Origin: Trissonchulus latispiculum | Lineage: Eukaryota; Nematoda; Enoplea; Enoplida; Ironidae | Length of the DNA: 64,000 bases | Reading direction: 5' to 3' | Assembly: GCA_030248195.1 (NCBI GenBank) | Contig: JASAND010026111.1 | Span: 46,357 to 110,356 of the forward strand | Shown here: one piece after another, positions 10,591 through 22,762 of the stretch | Layout of the letters: each line of letters starts with the position of its first letter | Numbering within the stretch: the first letter of the stretch is position 1 | The notes under the pieces: model-generated | The model's database searches: none | What the model saw: the letters and a program-made list of their open reading frames with translations, nothing else | Told to the model about the DNA's origin: nothing | Position numbers and translations under genes: made by a program

Positions 10591-12527
10591 GTTTTGAAAT
10601 GATGTGCATACAAACTAGAGAAAAATGCATTATGAATTAATTACTTTTTCACCTGGCAGTATCTTTCTTCACAAATGAATTATTTATTTTGCAAATTTAT
10701 TCACCTACCCCACCAGCCTGTTAAATTATTTTAATAATTTTTTTTATTTTAAACATTATTTCATAAATCCGACAATTTATTTCGTCTATGGGCATCATCG
10801 AGGGCTCCAGTTAATCAATTTATTTAATTACCTAATTTTCGCCTGGCAGTATCTTTCTGCAAAAACAAAATACTTAGTTTTGCATATTAATAACATTTGA
10901 GTTTAGTTGGAATTGGAGTTAAAATTGGTAATTGCATAGCTAGTGCAAAACCAAGCCAACGATCTGCTGCTTGCATCGTGATTGGCTAGCGGTATTCTTT
11001 GAAGTAAATAGACAAGCGTAAGTCTATTTCCTCTTTCCTATTCTATTTTCAGAGTGTAAGCGCGACTAATTCAATTAGCACAGTTTAAGTGAATGGAAAA
11101 TAGGAAATAGACTATAGGGCGTCAGAAAACTGGCCTATTCTGCGAAAAACCGTGCAAGAATAGGATGGCGGTTGGGTCCCTTGACACCCTTGACAGTACT
11201 TGAGGAATATAGCAATATTAGAAAATGCTGACCGATAAGTCCAAAAATGAAATATTGTTTGGACTCCGAACCTAAGTGTTTGTGCAAACAAAGAGCCGTA
11301 GCTAATTTTGCTACATATGAAGGAATTCTGCATACCGGAACTAGTCAAAGCCTCTCCAAACATTAAAAGAACGCTAATTGCTCATATCAGCATATTTTAA
11401 AATTGCTGAACATTATACTTATGCATTTACATGCTTCGATAACACTGATGATTTACAAACAGCTATTTCAGGTCGTGTTGCCACAATTACCATGAATTGC
11501 CACTCTTGTCAAATTAACTTATTTACGACCCTTGTCTGAAATCTCACTCTTTGGATGAAACCGGGATGTCACCTTCAAATTTCTTTGCTCAGCTTAGATT
11601 GATTTTGAAGTGTTCATGTTGAGTGCTACCAGACCGCGGGTAGGATTTTGGGTGCGTAGCTTGCGGCGACAATATATTTTTTCTGGTTTGTAAATACATA
11701 GTCTGTCTGTACTCAACAAAAATTTAACCGATCGATAAGAAATTTGATGCATATCCGCTTTAATCTCCCTTTTTTTGTTAACGTCTGACTTGTAACGCGC
11801 AAACGTTCTGAAACTTACACGAATTGGCAATGTGTTTCCTCAAAACCGAACCGCAAGAGAAAATATTCCGCTTCTACTGTCCCAGCGAGCTATCACCAGT
11901 GAGAAGAAAAAATCTCATAGTATCTGTTTTTATAAAGGGAATTCGTTTGTGTGTTAATTTTTGATCGACAGACTTTGTACATAGCTAACATTTCATTGAA
12001 TGGGGTTTGGAATTCTTTTATTCTGCAGTTATTAGACATCACATTTGACGTAATCTTTTATTTTGCTTGCTCAGGAATCAAAGATTAGTCGTTTACGATA
12101 ATACAGCTACACCATTAATGCAAGTTGAAATTCATTCACGTCTCATTTGGTTGAGTGACTTTTTTTGTGAACAAAGTCTGCTGGATAGGAGGCTGCTGCC
12201 AGAACAAACCCAGACTTCTGAGTGTTTAGTAAATAAGTCAGATCACAAAAACAAAATCAAAAAAATCATTAATTAACATAATAAATATTAATCTTAAAGG
12301 TGGCATTGATGAGTAGCATTTCAGTGGATGTAAAAGATTCTGGAAGAACAGGGATGAACCCCAGGCCAGGTTCAGTTTCAAACCTTCTGGCTGTGTTTAG
12401 CGCTGAAGATATGCATAGCAGTCCATTTTTATCTAAGGAGCCAGATAGGAGCCTGATACAGCTTGTGCTACGGTAGATTTAGCATGTAGGTTAAATTAGC
12501 TATAACTATGCTGCTTCTACTGCATTA
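10591..12527. other. no gene seen
   Basis: AT-rich DNA. The only structure noted is an imperfect hairpin from GTCTATTTCCT..TATTTTC (about 11,022-11,051) with GAAAATAGGAAATAGAC (about 11,096-11,112). Short ORFs here show no conserved features. Confidence 0.4.
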
Positions 12528-12666
12528 TCCGAGTCAGTAACCAAAGAGAGTTAAACGCAAATTTCTTTAATGATAAAATACATGGTATAGATAACTTTCA
12601 AACTTGTTCAGGCACATCAGTTGTTATAATATACATCAGCATAGGTATGATAGCGCTTTCATAACA
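12528..12666 (-). repeat. partial LTR copy related to 16,008-16,251
   Basis: About 125 bases from GAGTCAGTAACCAAAGAGAG onward match 16,112-16,240 with scattered changes, including AATGATAAAATACATGG and AACTTTCAAACTTGTTCA. On the minus strand it would start TGTTATGAAAGCGC. The part corresponding to the LTR end is missing, so this is a broken partner LTR. Confidence 0.5.
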
Positions 12667-13098
12667 CGGAGTTGTATAAAACATAACACTGTTATCTTGC
12701 TGATTATTTCTCGGTCAGCTTTTGTGTTTGAGTTCAGCGTTCTGAATTCAGCTAACTGTGGCTTGCAAAAATTAAAGTATTTCTTCACTCTTCCTCAAAA
12801 AGTTCGGCGTCTGCCAGTTGATATCTTACAGACAGCGTTTTGTCGGCTATGTTTTTGGAAACAGTGTCAGTATGTATATACCCGTGTAAAGTCCAGTACA
12901 TATATGCGTGTCCTTTGCAAGTATTCGCAGTACGTTTGATAGGTATTCACGTTTCATGTCACTGCGGTTTATTGGTCTAGACATTGGGTATGTAAGTGTT
13001 TCCGCGGGATTTGAATATGCAAATTAATTATGCAAATAAGGTATGCCCTACATATATGTCTGTATGTAGGTTAGTGTTTGTGTTTTCCGCTTTTTGGT

Positions 13099-13863
13099 AT
13101 GCCTCGCTCGCGTACTTCTAGTCGCTATCATTCCCAGAGCTCCAGCAGAACGACTGCTAGTCGTTCTACATCAGTTAGTCAGAGATCTGCTTCATCTCAT
13201 CCTTTCAGGGCTGCCTCTGCTGCTCCAGGGTCAGATCGACGCAAAGGGTTTTCTAGCCGTTCAACTTCTTCGACCCATTCTTCAGCTGCAGCCAAATCAG
13301 CGAGCTCGGATGCTTCCCCAGTGCGTGAGGACGTTTCCTCGCGATCTCACTCGCGGTCGCCCACGCCGCCTAGATCTTCCAGGCGATAGGCAGTTCATTC
13401 ACCTTCAGCGGTTGGAGGATTACCTCTACCACGGTTTTACGGTAAAGATAATCCTCTTCCTGCTGTCTGCCATAAATCAGCACTGGATGAACTGGTCGGG
13501 CCAACCTCCCGGTTGCGCCCCACTCTTTCATTGACTAAATGGGCCCGCCAACACTGGGAGGGTTGGTCCTCTGACGTCCTGAAACAGGACGATGGCGTCT
13601 ACCAGAAGCTGGTTATGCCTGAGGCGGCTCTCTCTGTCTTTGAGCCTCCGTCCCTGGACAGAGCTCACAAGCATCTGTTCTCTGCGGAACGGAAGGCTGA
13701 GGAAGCAAGAGTCGTGGCCATACAGCAAGGCGTCATATCTGCTGCCTGCGGCATTGCCGCTTATCTTGGGCAAGCGGCCGATCGTGTCAAGAAAATTCGC
13801 CGGCGGCAACGCCGTGGCAGGCGGCTCCGCGCTTCGGCTAAAACAGTACAGTTTGTCGTCTGA
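13099..13863 (+). pseudogene. retroelement ORF1-like protein interrupted by TAG
   Basis: From ATG 13,099 a Ser/Arg-rich segment (about 96 codons) ends in an in-frame TAG at 13,387. The same frame then stays open to 13,863. The second part contains LTKWARQHWEGW, a V.EPPSLDRAHKHL stretch and a helical ERKAEEARVVAIQQGVISAA segment followed by a basic tail. The architecture reminds me of ORF1/Gag-like proteins of DIRS/Ngaro tyrosine-recombinase retroelements, but I cannot confirm that without a search. The break may be simple decay or a leaky stop. No RT or recombinase ORF follows. Confidence 0.35.
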
Positions 13864-13947
13864 CATCTGACTTTACATCTGACTTTGACTTTACTTTTAT
13901 CAGTCTCATGACGAACCTAATCTAACGCCGCGTAGTTCTGTTTTCAG

Positions 13948-14061
13948 GGAAGAGGCCGCTTTAGAGGAAACCACCACCCGCGTGGAACTGGACGCTTTTC
14001 AGACCGCGGACGCTTCTCACGTGGATCCCGACGTGGTCGGAAGGATCATCCCCAGACCTGA
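13948..14061 (+). CDS. RGG-rich possible last exon
   Basis: Immediately after a good acceptor (CTGTTTTCAG ending 13,947), 37 codons read as an Arg-Gly-rich peptide beginning GRGRFRGN and ending at TGA 14,059. This is a typical RNA-binding tail. It could be the spliced C-terminus of the upstream ORF; the donor is not obvious, since GTACAG at about 13,846 is weak. Confidence 0.3.
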   Translation, partial: GRGRFRGNHHPRGTGRFSDRGRFSRGSRRGRKDHPQT

Positions 14062-15124
14062 TCTACTGCCTTCTTCTACAGCCAGCAGCCTACGTGTAAG
14101 TTCTATGTGTTCTTTGCAACAGTTGTTTTCTGCCACATTCGCCCAACTGGGCGTTATTTCCCGCAATACGGGGTTGAATTCTTGTGTAGTGCAAATCGGC
14201 GATTTCCCTGTAGGGGGGCGCCTGCGCTTTCTTGAACACAGGTGGAGGCAAATCACTTCCAATTCTTTGGTTTTACAAATAGTTTCGGGTTATTTTATTG
14301 AATTTTGACGGAGCCCTCATGTCAAAAAGAATGTTACCACCGCGTTTAAAACCGTGCAGATGAGGCTGTTTTTCTGAAGGAACTGCATGCTCTCGTAGAG
14401 AGGCAAACTGTTAAACCTCTACCAGCAAATCTTGTCCAATTTACAGTTATTATTAGCAATTGCTGTTCACAAACAAAAGTAAGACATATTCTTAGTGACT
14501 CAATATTCTCAACTTCAGCTTCAACTTCCAAACAATGAGTCATTGATTTTTGCTAATTTTTTAGCAATACTTGGTTCTGCCTTATTCATCAGACTGCTAA
14601 AGGAAACTAAAAGTATACGTACTGCTCAAACGCAAAATTAAGCTTATACTTGCTGTGCGGCTTCTGCGCCGACATCATTCTATCTTATGATTATAGTTTC
14701 ATTGCCATTTAGATTTTAAGTATTTTTGTTAATGCACACTACAGTACTATATTATTGTGCGGCTCAATGGAAAATTAATTAGTTAAATAACTTAGCAAAA
14801 ATAGCAACTTCTGCGGCTAGCTGCAAATTTTTTGGCTGTATTAGTCTGCATCGATATTCCAAACTTCCACAAAGTGAGTAAATCCTCTAAGGAGATTCTG
14901 CAATGCATTTTCAGAAATGCACAGATTCAGATGCACAGTAAAACCATAACTTCAGTTTCTGATAAAAATCTTAATCCTGTAAATCTCAAAATATTTATGA
15001 ATTATCCGTATCTGACGACCTTGTATTACCATATCGGCTGTGGTCACCGAGTTTCATTATAATCTATCGGAAACTAAATTCAAACCGTCAGGGGACAGTC
15101 GGTCGTTCCAAATCCTAAGACACT
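14062..15124. other. no gene seen
   Basis: AT-rich filler with short unsupported ORFs. A GC-richer part up to about 14,240 may belong to the preceding broken element. Confidence 0.35.
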
Positions 15125-15418
15125 ATGCCCTCTTCCTCTTCGGTATTAGACAAATATAAGCCTTATCAAAATGCACTAAAGCACAACAAGTCTTATCAGA
15201 ATGCTATAAATAATGCAAGTCTTGCCAGAGGGCAAAATTCAAAAAGTTTAGGGCGCGCACTTTCGTACCGAAGTCTTCTGCTCGATCAACTCAAGCCAAA
15301 AAATAAGGTTCGTGAGCATATAAAGTCATCCTATCCTAAACAAAATTCGTTTCGTTGTGCATCTGTAGTCAAAAGCTTGCTTGCAGAAATCATTAAAGCC
15401 GGTCTTTCTTCATTCTAA
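15125..15418 (+). CDS. hypothetical 97-aa ORF
   Basis: Starts MPSSSSVLDKYKPYQ and is rich in Lys, Ser, Asn and Tyr. It contains an internal near-repeat (KPYQNALKHNKSYQNAINNA) and has no signal peptide or known motif. It lies inside the region bracketed by the two minus-strand LTR pieces, so it may be part of a decayed element. The composition is protein-like but support is thin. Confidence 0.25.
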   Translation: MPSSSSVLDKYKPYQNALKHNKSYQNAINNASLARGQNSKSLGRALSYRSLLLDQLKPKNKVREHIKSSYPKQNSFRCASVVKSLLAEIIKAGLSSF

Positions 15419-15989
15419 TTGTAAACTTTAAAATATTGCAAAGAAATTAAGTGGCAGCCGTTAAAGGTTAAAGCTTTTCTGGTGTTGGAATTCAGCATGC
15501 CTGGGAGCCACTGCAAAGTTGGCAATTTGACTTTATCATTTCTCAGATCTAACAAAAAATTTGTCTTAGCTGATTGTTGATTTCCATATCGTTCTCGGCA
15601 AATTCCTGCATTTTGTAAAACTAAAAACTTGAATAATAGGTTTTGAGTGACAGCCAACCCTCAGGTTAGACTTTTGGCCCTGGTATACACCGGGAATTAC
15701 ATATGTGGCATACGCAGACATACACAATATGATTAGACATCAATAAATCTTCACAGTCAACCACCAAGTATTTCAAGACAAATAATTTGGAGTCTAAATT
15801 CTTAGATAGCATTCCGGGTTGTTGGCACATCAAATATCACGTCTGTGTCCGGAATAGATCACATTGTTACGCATTAAAACGCTGATGATTGATTTCTAAA
15901 CTTTCAAAGCGAGCAGTCACAGCGACTATTAAATTCAAAATTCACGAATCGAGTTCATATCAGTAAAGTCAACATAGAAATTGAGGGAA

Positions 15990-16007
15990 CCACGCTCTGC
16001 CACCAAA
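15990..16007 (-). other. candidate primer-binding site
   Basis: On the minus strand TTTGGTGGCAGAGCGTGG directly follows the LTR end ..CTACA. A TGG-starting site just inside the LTR is where a tRNA 3' CCA end primes minus-strand DNA synthesis in LTR retroelements. Confidence 0.45.
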
Positions 16008-16251
16008 TGTAGCAGATCGAATTCCGGCGAGTGTGTTGGTGGAAGCATAATAATGTATCCAGTAAGTAACCCAAAACTGGACCTGTTACTGCAGGGTCTA
16101 GATCGCAGTTGAGTCAGTAACCAAAGAGAGTTAAATGCAAATGTCTTTAATGATAAAATACATGGCATAGATAACTTTCAAACTTGTTCAGACACATTAA
16201 TAGTTATTATATACAGTAGCCTAGGTATGATAAGCCTAGAACGCTGTGACA
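16008..16251 (-). repeat. LTR (244 bp) of a decayed retrotransposon
   Basis: Read on the minus strand it runs TGTCACAGCG..TCTGCTACA, with TG/CA ends, a TATATAATAAC promoter-like stretch and a primer site immediately after it. Its middle matches 12,528-12,655. The internal region toward 12,667 has no intact gag or pol. Confidence 0.5.
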
Positions 16252-16969
16252 CCTCCATCCTAAGCAGGGCTTAGGTAGTTACCTTGTTTTCGTAGCTAGC
16301 TTAGCTTAGCTAGGTTAGCTTTACGTATGTTTTTGTCTTTATTCAAGTTCTATGCTCTAGTTCTTTATTCAACCTAGCCCTTCCCATAATTTTTAATTAT
16401 TTTTCCGCTAATTCCTGTCACTCTTAATTCACCCTTTCCTCCTTCCCCTTTGATTTGCGGGGTTGTCCCCGCTTTTTCGAACTGAACACTTCCACAAGCC
16501 TCGTCTTCCAATTCCCCTTTTTGCTGCTCCCTTTCTATCTTTTTCTGGTTCCCTATCCCGGTTTGTTTCCCTTTTATTGCTTGTGTTGTCACCACTTACT
16601 TTCTGGTAGCTTTGTATCGACTAAATCCTTATCAGTCGAGTGGCACATTTCCTGTCCCATTTCTTTAAATTCATTTGTCGTATCGTAACCGACTTTTGTA
16701 CCTTGCCGTCTGCTTGTGCTCTCTTTGTTGGCTGTTCTCCGGTTCTTATGAACTGCTGTTGGATAGCCCAAGAATTGTGCTTTGTCCCTACTTTTGGTAC
16801 CCAAAAGGGCGTCCCCAAAAATTTATCTGTCCTCCTGGCGAGGTTTGTCAGCGTTATATGAGCCGCCTGAATTTAAGATCTCCACCTGGCAGGTCAGCAT
16901 TTCATTGCGCCAATCCTAGTTGTGGCGTGAAGCTGTGTGGTTTTATACCCGGCTCACCCATTACAATTT
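16252..16969. other. pyrimidine-rich spacer, no firm gene
   Basis: 16,370-16,620 is strongly C/T-rich. An ORF at 16,675-16,971 lacks an ATG. It contains a hydrophobic Cys-containing start and a C..P..E.C..(n)..C..P.C....C pattern, but nothing else supports it as a gene. Confidence 0.3.
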
Positions 16970-17429
16970 AACAATTCCTACAAAATAAATACCATCTTTA
17001 AAAAATTATGGAACCGGTTACATGGGATTAGTAAAGTGCACTTATTCTAACACGATGGATTAACTGCAATTAAATTATCTAAACATTTTAATACCTTTAA
17101 TAATCCCGTATATATATTTGACTTCCAAGCTTATGTACGAGTTTGATGCTGATAGAGAAATTGAAAGTTGCTCTGGTTTTTAAAAGTTAAAAATTTGGAA
17201 ATGCGTATTGTGCAACCATGAGGAAAAATTAAGCTTTAATACATTGGACCAGTTTAAAATTTGAGTAATTGCATTTTACTTCGAAAAAACATGCACAATT
17301 AGCCACCGTTTCGATTAAGTCAAATTGAAACCACACAAAATAATTGCACTGTATGTGGGAACTTTGACAGTTTGACGCCTACAATTGAAGCTGATTTTTC
17401 AACTTTACAGTTCCTGCTTAAAAATTGAC

Positions 17430-17466
17430 TATATTAACGTGAAATCTTTGTGTTTTGTGCGCAGTT
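17430..17466 (+). promoter_or_regulatory. TATA/initiator of secreted-peptide gene B
   Basis: TATATTAA lies about 33 bases upstream of the A in CAGTT (17,462-17,466), with the same intervening AAATCTTTGTGTTTTG as copy A. The first exon would end at the conserved donor GTAACTGATG at 17,667. Confidence 0.45.
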
Positions 17467-18072
17467 GAAGTTTCTAGGCAGTGGCAGCAAATCTGTTGTT
17501 TCGGATTTGACCCAAAGTTTCTTTACAGGCTGCTGTATGTGCGCAACTATTTCAGTCAAATCATTTTGAACAAAGTTTATTTGCCTTGGTCGACGTCCAA
17601 TCATCGTTCGTACTTCATTAGTTCCCATACCAGCAGATTCACTCTGTGTTGTGCTTCGCAAACGCAGTAACTGATGTAACTAGGTACACACTTGTGGGAC
17701 ATTCAGCCGTTAGCGTGCAGAGCATGTACCTGAAGCTGACAACAGAGAGTGCAAAGCTTGTTACCGTACCTTAGTAACGTTCTGGAAAGAGGCTTAGAAA
17801 GAGAAAAGATATTTTCACGAAGGTGCTAAAAATAAGATCAGCGGCGTCAATTTTCTAACACTATTTAAGGCTATAATTCCGAGATTTTGTGTGCTAAAAC
17901 GTTTCAAAAAAGTTGAAAAAGTGACTAGAGCAGGGATTGAACTGCCGAATTTCTAAACTACGGTCTGAGTAAGAGATCTGAAAAGATAGTACTCACTTAG
18001 GCGCTCATTTTAAATTTTTATCTAGCCTCCTATACTTATTCTAGTTTGATATTATTTCAGTCAACGAACATT

Positions 18073-18303
18073 ATGAACTACAAATTGATTGCGGTGATCT
18101 TTCTGATTGTGGCATTTGTGAATCACTCTCTGGCTGAAAAGGGAATCGTGACCGGAACGAAATCTGATACCCAGAAGGATTTGACGAAACCGACTCGAAA
18201 GGACGCGGACGACGTCAAAGATGACGCCCGAAAAGACGCTCTGGACGCGCAGCACGATGTGCGGAAAGGAGAAGTGAAGCCAGCGAGAAAAACTATTATC
18301 TAA
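18073..18303 (+). CDS. secreted charged peptide, copy B (76 aa)
   Basis: Paralogue of 5,887-6,111. It has the same signal peptide type (MNYKLIAVIFLIVAF.NHSLA) and the same cysteine-free Lys/Asp/Arg/Thr-rich mature part. It differs by a few substitutions and an added ALDA near the second acidic-basic repeat. The start at 18,073 is the first ATG after the acceptor ATTATTTCAG ending at 18,060; an upstream in-frame ATG at 18,046 lies in the intron. The intron (17,667-18,060) is 394 bp, likely the ancestral size, since copy A's intron was enlarged by a foldback insertion. The function is unknown. Confidence 0.75.
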   Translation: MNYKLIAVIFLIVAFVNHSLAEKGIVTGTKSDTQKDLTKPTRKDADDVKDDARKDALDAQHDVRKGEVKPARKTII

Positions 18304-18711
18304 CTGTAAACGGTGTCGCCAATGAAGTTTGTAACTGTTCAGCATGCATGAGTACTACTAACAGAATGTGGATAGTAGTGAAGTAAAGCACAGTAAAGCA
18401 TTGTAAAGGTTTATCGGAAGATATGATAAAGTTGAAGTAACATGAGAGATCACAAGTGTCAAGTCGAGTTTGAGGAAACTAGGCAGATCTGGAAGTAAGA
18501 CAATTAGGCAAACCTTTCCAAACAGTTACAAAATGTTTGCTGGAAAAGTAGATGATATGTAAGTATATAAGTTATATCTCAAAGACAAAAATTTTCGGAA
18601 AAAGTTGGTGTTAAGGAGATATATAGGTAGTTCCTTAAAATTTAGTTTTTTTCAGTCAGTCGGAGTAATGCAGGGCCCACCAGGTAATGATTTTGAACTT
18701 TGTTTGTAGAC

Positions 18712-18850
18712 AGTGTTTTTCACGGGCCCACGCGACGCAGGTTTCAACCGCCCCCACGGCCTGTCACCGGCCGGCCTACTCCGGACCTGGGCCTCCGGTG
18801 AGTCGGCATAGGCAGGGCCGGTGCACAACACTACTAGTAGAGATGCAATA
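18712..18850. other. GC-rich insertion in unit B
   Basis: A sharply GC-rich stretch (CACGGGCCCACGCGACGCAGG..CACCGGCCGGCCTACTCC..) absent from the matching part of unit A. It may be a SINE or rDNA-like fragment; I could not place it. Confidence 0.4.
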
Positions 18851-19063
18851 TAGTTTCTGATACGACATAGGTTCGACAATGACAATATATAGTCATAAAC
18901 ACATCATTAGTAAACACATTGTAAGTTGTAATGGTGGATGGTGAAACATGGTGGGACAAGTATCCGGTTGCTATTCTAGAATCTTGGTGAAATTTGAAAA
19001 TGAAATAGTAGCGAAACGGCTTTTAATCGTTTCAAGAATTTTTCAAATCTTATATATATATGT

Positions 19064-19231
<168 letters not shown>

Positions 19232-19690
19232 AATTTAATCCATCGTTCAATTTACACAAAAGAAGTTCCGGAAGCCTGGAGGCTTTCTGGCCTTTTTCTT
19301 AAAAGGTGGTAGTTGACGATGTCGTCCAATAAGATAGCCACTTTGTCCAGGTGTCCTAAGAAAGAATTCATTCTTCTCTAAAAAATGCCTAAGTGGGAAC
19401 ATTGTTACTGTTTGGTTATTTCTCTGTTAACAAAAGAGAATAAACGAGACTAAAGCATGGCACCACCACTAGCGTGATTTTCTACTTTATCTTGGTATGG
19501 ATGATTAACTACTTATGACAAAAATTTAGGTGAACCTTGGTCGGCAGGCTATGTTTGCACAAACCTTTGATGTCAGAGAGCGCATAATTAGCTGGCTACC
19601 ATCATGGCTCTGCGCATGCGTAAATAATCAAAATTTTATTTAAGCTTTGTATGATAAATTTGAGTCTACCACATGAAAGAGCACAAAGGA

Positions 19691-19846
19691 TATGCATATA
19701 TATCTCTTCAGTACGTAGCTTTAATCAAAAGTTACAGATGGTTTTGCATATGGCTGATTTACATTGACTGTTTGCACACGCAAAGTAATGGGAAAACATT
19801 TTCTCCAAAAATTAAAACTATTGGGGTGTTGATGGTTTTTTTGTTG

Positions 19847-19883
<37 letters not shown>

Positions 19884-20096
19884 CTATGTGGCTGTCTGTA
19901 TGCGCTGTTAAATCCCAAAAAAAAAAAAAAAAATATAAAATTTTTTTATTTTTGTTTTTGATTTTCTTGCTTCCTGCTTCTTCCTGCTACTTCTTCTGCT
20001 TCCTTCAGCTAAACTTGGCCAAATTTTGAAGATGTTTTATATCTGCATACCCTCAGTTCCTTTTCTGTGTTTGTATGTTACCTGAATGTATGCATG
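19691..20096. other. no gene; poly-T and poly-A runs
   Basis: A T run (about 19,848-19,872) followed by A runs (19,873-19,883 and 19,918-19,933) can fold on itself. Otherwise AT-rich spacer up to the solo LTR. Confidence 0.5.
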
Positions 20097-22715
20097 TGTA
20101 ATGAAGTGGGTAAGATCGGGGTTCCAAATTCCGTAACAGTCTATCACGACTGACTCTGGGTATCAACCACTTCGAGTACACGGAAGGCTGACGCGTTTAT
20201 CGTTGAGGATAAACTTAGGCACAGGATCTTCGGAAGGTGATTTGTCCAGAACCAAAGATTCCTTGCGGTCAACCTGGATGGGGTCTAGGTGTGAGTTCGT
20301 TTGAAGAGGATGGGGATTCAAGGAATATCAGCAGCAAGCGGGGTCGACACTTGCCGTATCTGGATTGATTAATCAGGTCTGTATCAAAGAACACTGATTG
20401 AGAATCTTGATTGTCAAATCAAGATTCTAGCACGATGATGGAGAGGTCTTCGTAGGGACCAAGGGTTCAATTTAAACACTTACTTGTTCAGGGGCTGTGA
20501 ATCCAAATCTTGATCTGGTCCTTATGTCCTAGTAGGTGGACTCAGTATTAGGACACAACAATTTATTAATGATAGCTATAAAGATATTAGCAGCAATAAT
20601 AGTGACAATAAACACTGAACAGGATTATTACAGTGCGTACAGGGGATAAGATAGACTATGAATTACAAAACTATATGCCGTATAAACAGTTAGACAAACA
20701 ACAGTGGTTTGCCAGAGTTGCCAGTATTTGATTTACCCAGATTATTAATGGCTAATAGGGACAAGGTTCTGATGGCTAAACTCAACTCTACTCAACTCTA
20801 CTATATTCCTCTTTCTTTCCTTTCTTGACTAACTAACTAGTAACTGTTTAGCCTATTACTAAGCTCTAATGTGCAATCCCTATATGCTTGTGTTCGTGTG
20901 GTTTAAATTATAACTCTTCTTCCGTCCTCCTTACTAAAGGACAACAAAATATCAATAAAACAAGCCAGTGAACAATTTAAATTAACTAGATTAAAGGGAT
21001 TAGTAGTACAAAGTTTCCGGTCTTTGGGTGAGCCCGAAATGCTAGTAACAATAGCACTTTCGGATGCTATACGGTGGCCAAGGGTCAAACACAAGGGGGG
21101 TCCGGTTGGGAGTTTCCTGGTCCGTTTATGGGGTTAGTACAGATTAAGTTTAATTTAATCTCTTCTTTTAATTCTATGATTCCAAGTGACTTGAAGAACG
21201 CTGAATAAATTAGGCCCAGGAGCAGGGGGTAACAACCCCTTCAATGAGACGGATGATAAGCTCGGAAAGATTCATCTTTTGGAATTGAAAGATTAAGGTT
21301 CAATTTGAAATTCTATAGAAAGATAGTTAACCAATTTGTTGGTTTAGGTTTTAGGTCCCGTATTCAATTCTGGTGCTTGACTTCACAAATAGCCACTGCC
21401 TTAACCGTTCCACAAAAGTCTGATCCGACCTTCTCAATGTACCTTATAGAACTGATTCTGGTCCAAGTAACTGTCCAATATCCGTATGTCCTCCTTCGGA
21501 CTGACTACCAATAATTATGATCAAATAGATTACTGAGACTTCCGAAATACTGACTGTCTAGGCTTGATGCCGGCAGGACCACGTTCGCTTCCGCACCTGA
21601 ATCAAATGGGTTAAAACCCATTAATACAAGTTATAGGTGCGGGATTCGAACCCAACAACCATTACTCACATTTTGGCTTTCTGAACTTGAAATAAACTCG
21701 TACAAATCGAAATTGTTGTGAAAGCTTGCGATTCAAACGGATTAACACAAGTTCTGATGGTTTGAGTAAGATCACGATATTTAGAATTGGTTTTTAAGTA
21801 AAACGATAGTTTTCAAGACAATTTCTTGCGTTCTTGTGCAAGAAATTGTGCCTTCGATGTGAGACTGTGATTTCAACTTGATTTCTCTTCGTACAGTCTG
21901 CTTCTGTACGATCAAAACCTATTACTCGAATTTGATACACTTTTGGGTCCTTTAACAGCAGATAGGTACCCGTTTATTCGACTAACACAAGAAACATTAC
22001 TTTGGTTGAGGTGGTCAAGTTTAGGACCTTTTGTTTTCCAGGTCCTAGCAAGGAAGGTAACAACTTCCTATTCTCAACAAATATTAACAAGTTAGAAGGA
22101 AGTTAACGTACAGTTTTAATGAAACATCGTAATTTAGTTTAGGACCTTTTGTTTTCCAGGTCCTAGCAAGGAAGGTAACAACTTCCTATTTTGTGAAATG
22201 TTGAATATTGCCAGCTAGATAAATTCACAAGACTGGTAATTTTGGCCTTTATTAGAAGATGGTTCTGATGCCCTATCCATAATGCTTACGTAACTAGTGG
22301 TTGGTTTGTTTATTTCAGGTATGTTATCAATTATTACCTAATACTAACTAAAATTGTCAGAATGTTAAAACCTGGTTATTGCCATTTGTGGATAATTAAC
22401 ATGGATGAGTTTCATATTAATTATAAATAGGCAAGGTTGATTTTTCAACCTTGCTGACCTTTACGAAACGGAATTTGTGTAATTTTGTCTTAGAACGTGA
22501 ACACCGACATGAAATGGTGTTAGGCCGCAGTGGCGGTCATTATTAGGAGCAAAACATACATCAGTTACGGCTAACTCAACTAGAAATGGCAATAATATTG
22601 TATTCTGACTTTGGAAACAAAGATATAGCAAATACTACTGGAAACTAGGTTTACTGTAGCTTAATTTATATTAATTCGACAGCGAGACCGACCATCTGAT
22701 AGATTCCTGTTCTTG

Positions 22716-22762
22716 CGATTCGTCCGCACTCTTAACAAAGAGTGGCTTACGCAGACGAATCG
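22716..22762 (-). other. nested hairpin with TTGTTA loop
   Basis: Minus-strand sense: outer arms CGATTCGTCTG / CGGACGAATCG (one G-U pair), an unpaired GTAAGC, then an inner stem CACTCT-TTGTTA-AGAGTG. The young LTR has the same fold at 43,534-43,580 with different bases that still pair, which is evidence for selection on structure. Confidence 0.7.

Noticed and set aside
16675..16971. 98-aa Cys-containing ORF
   Set aside because: No ATG, no splice support and no paralogue. Kept only as a note in the spacer entry.
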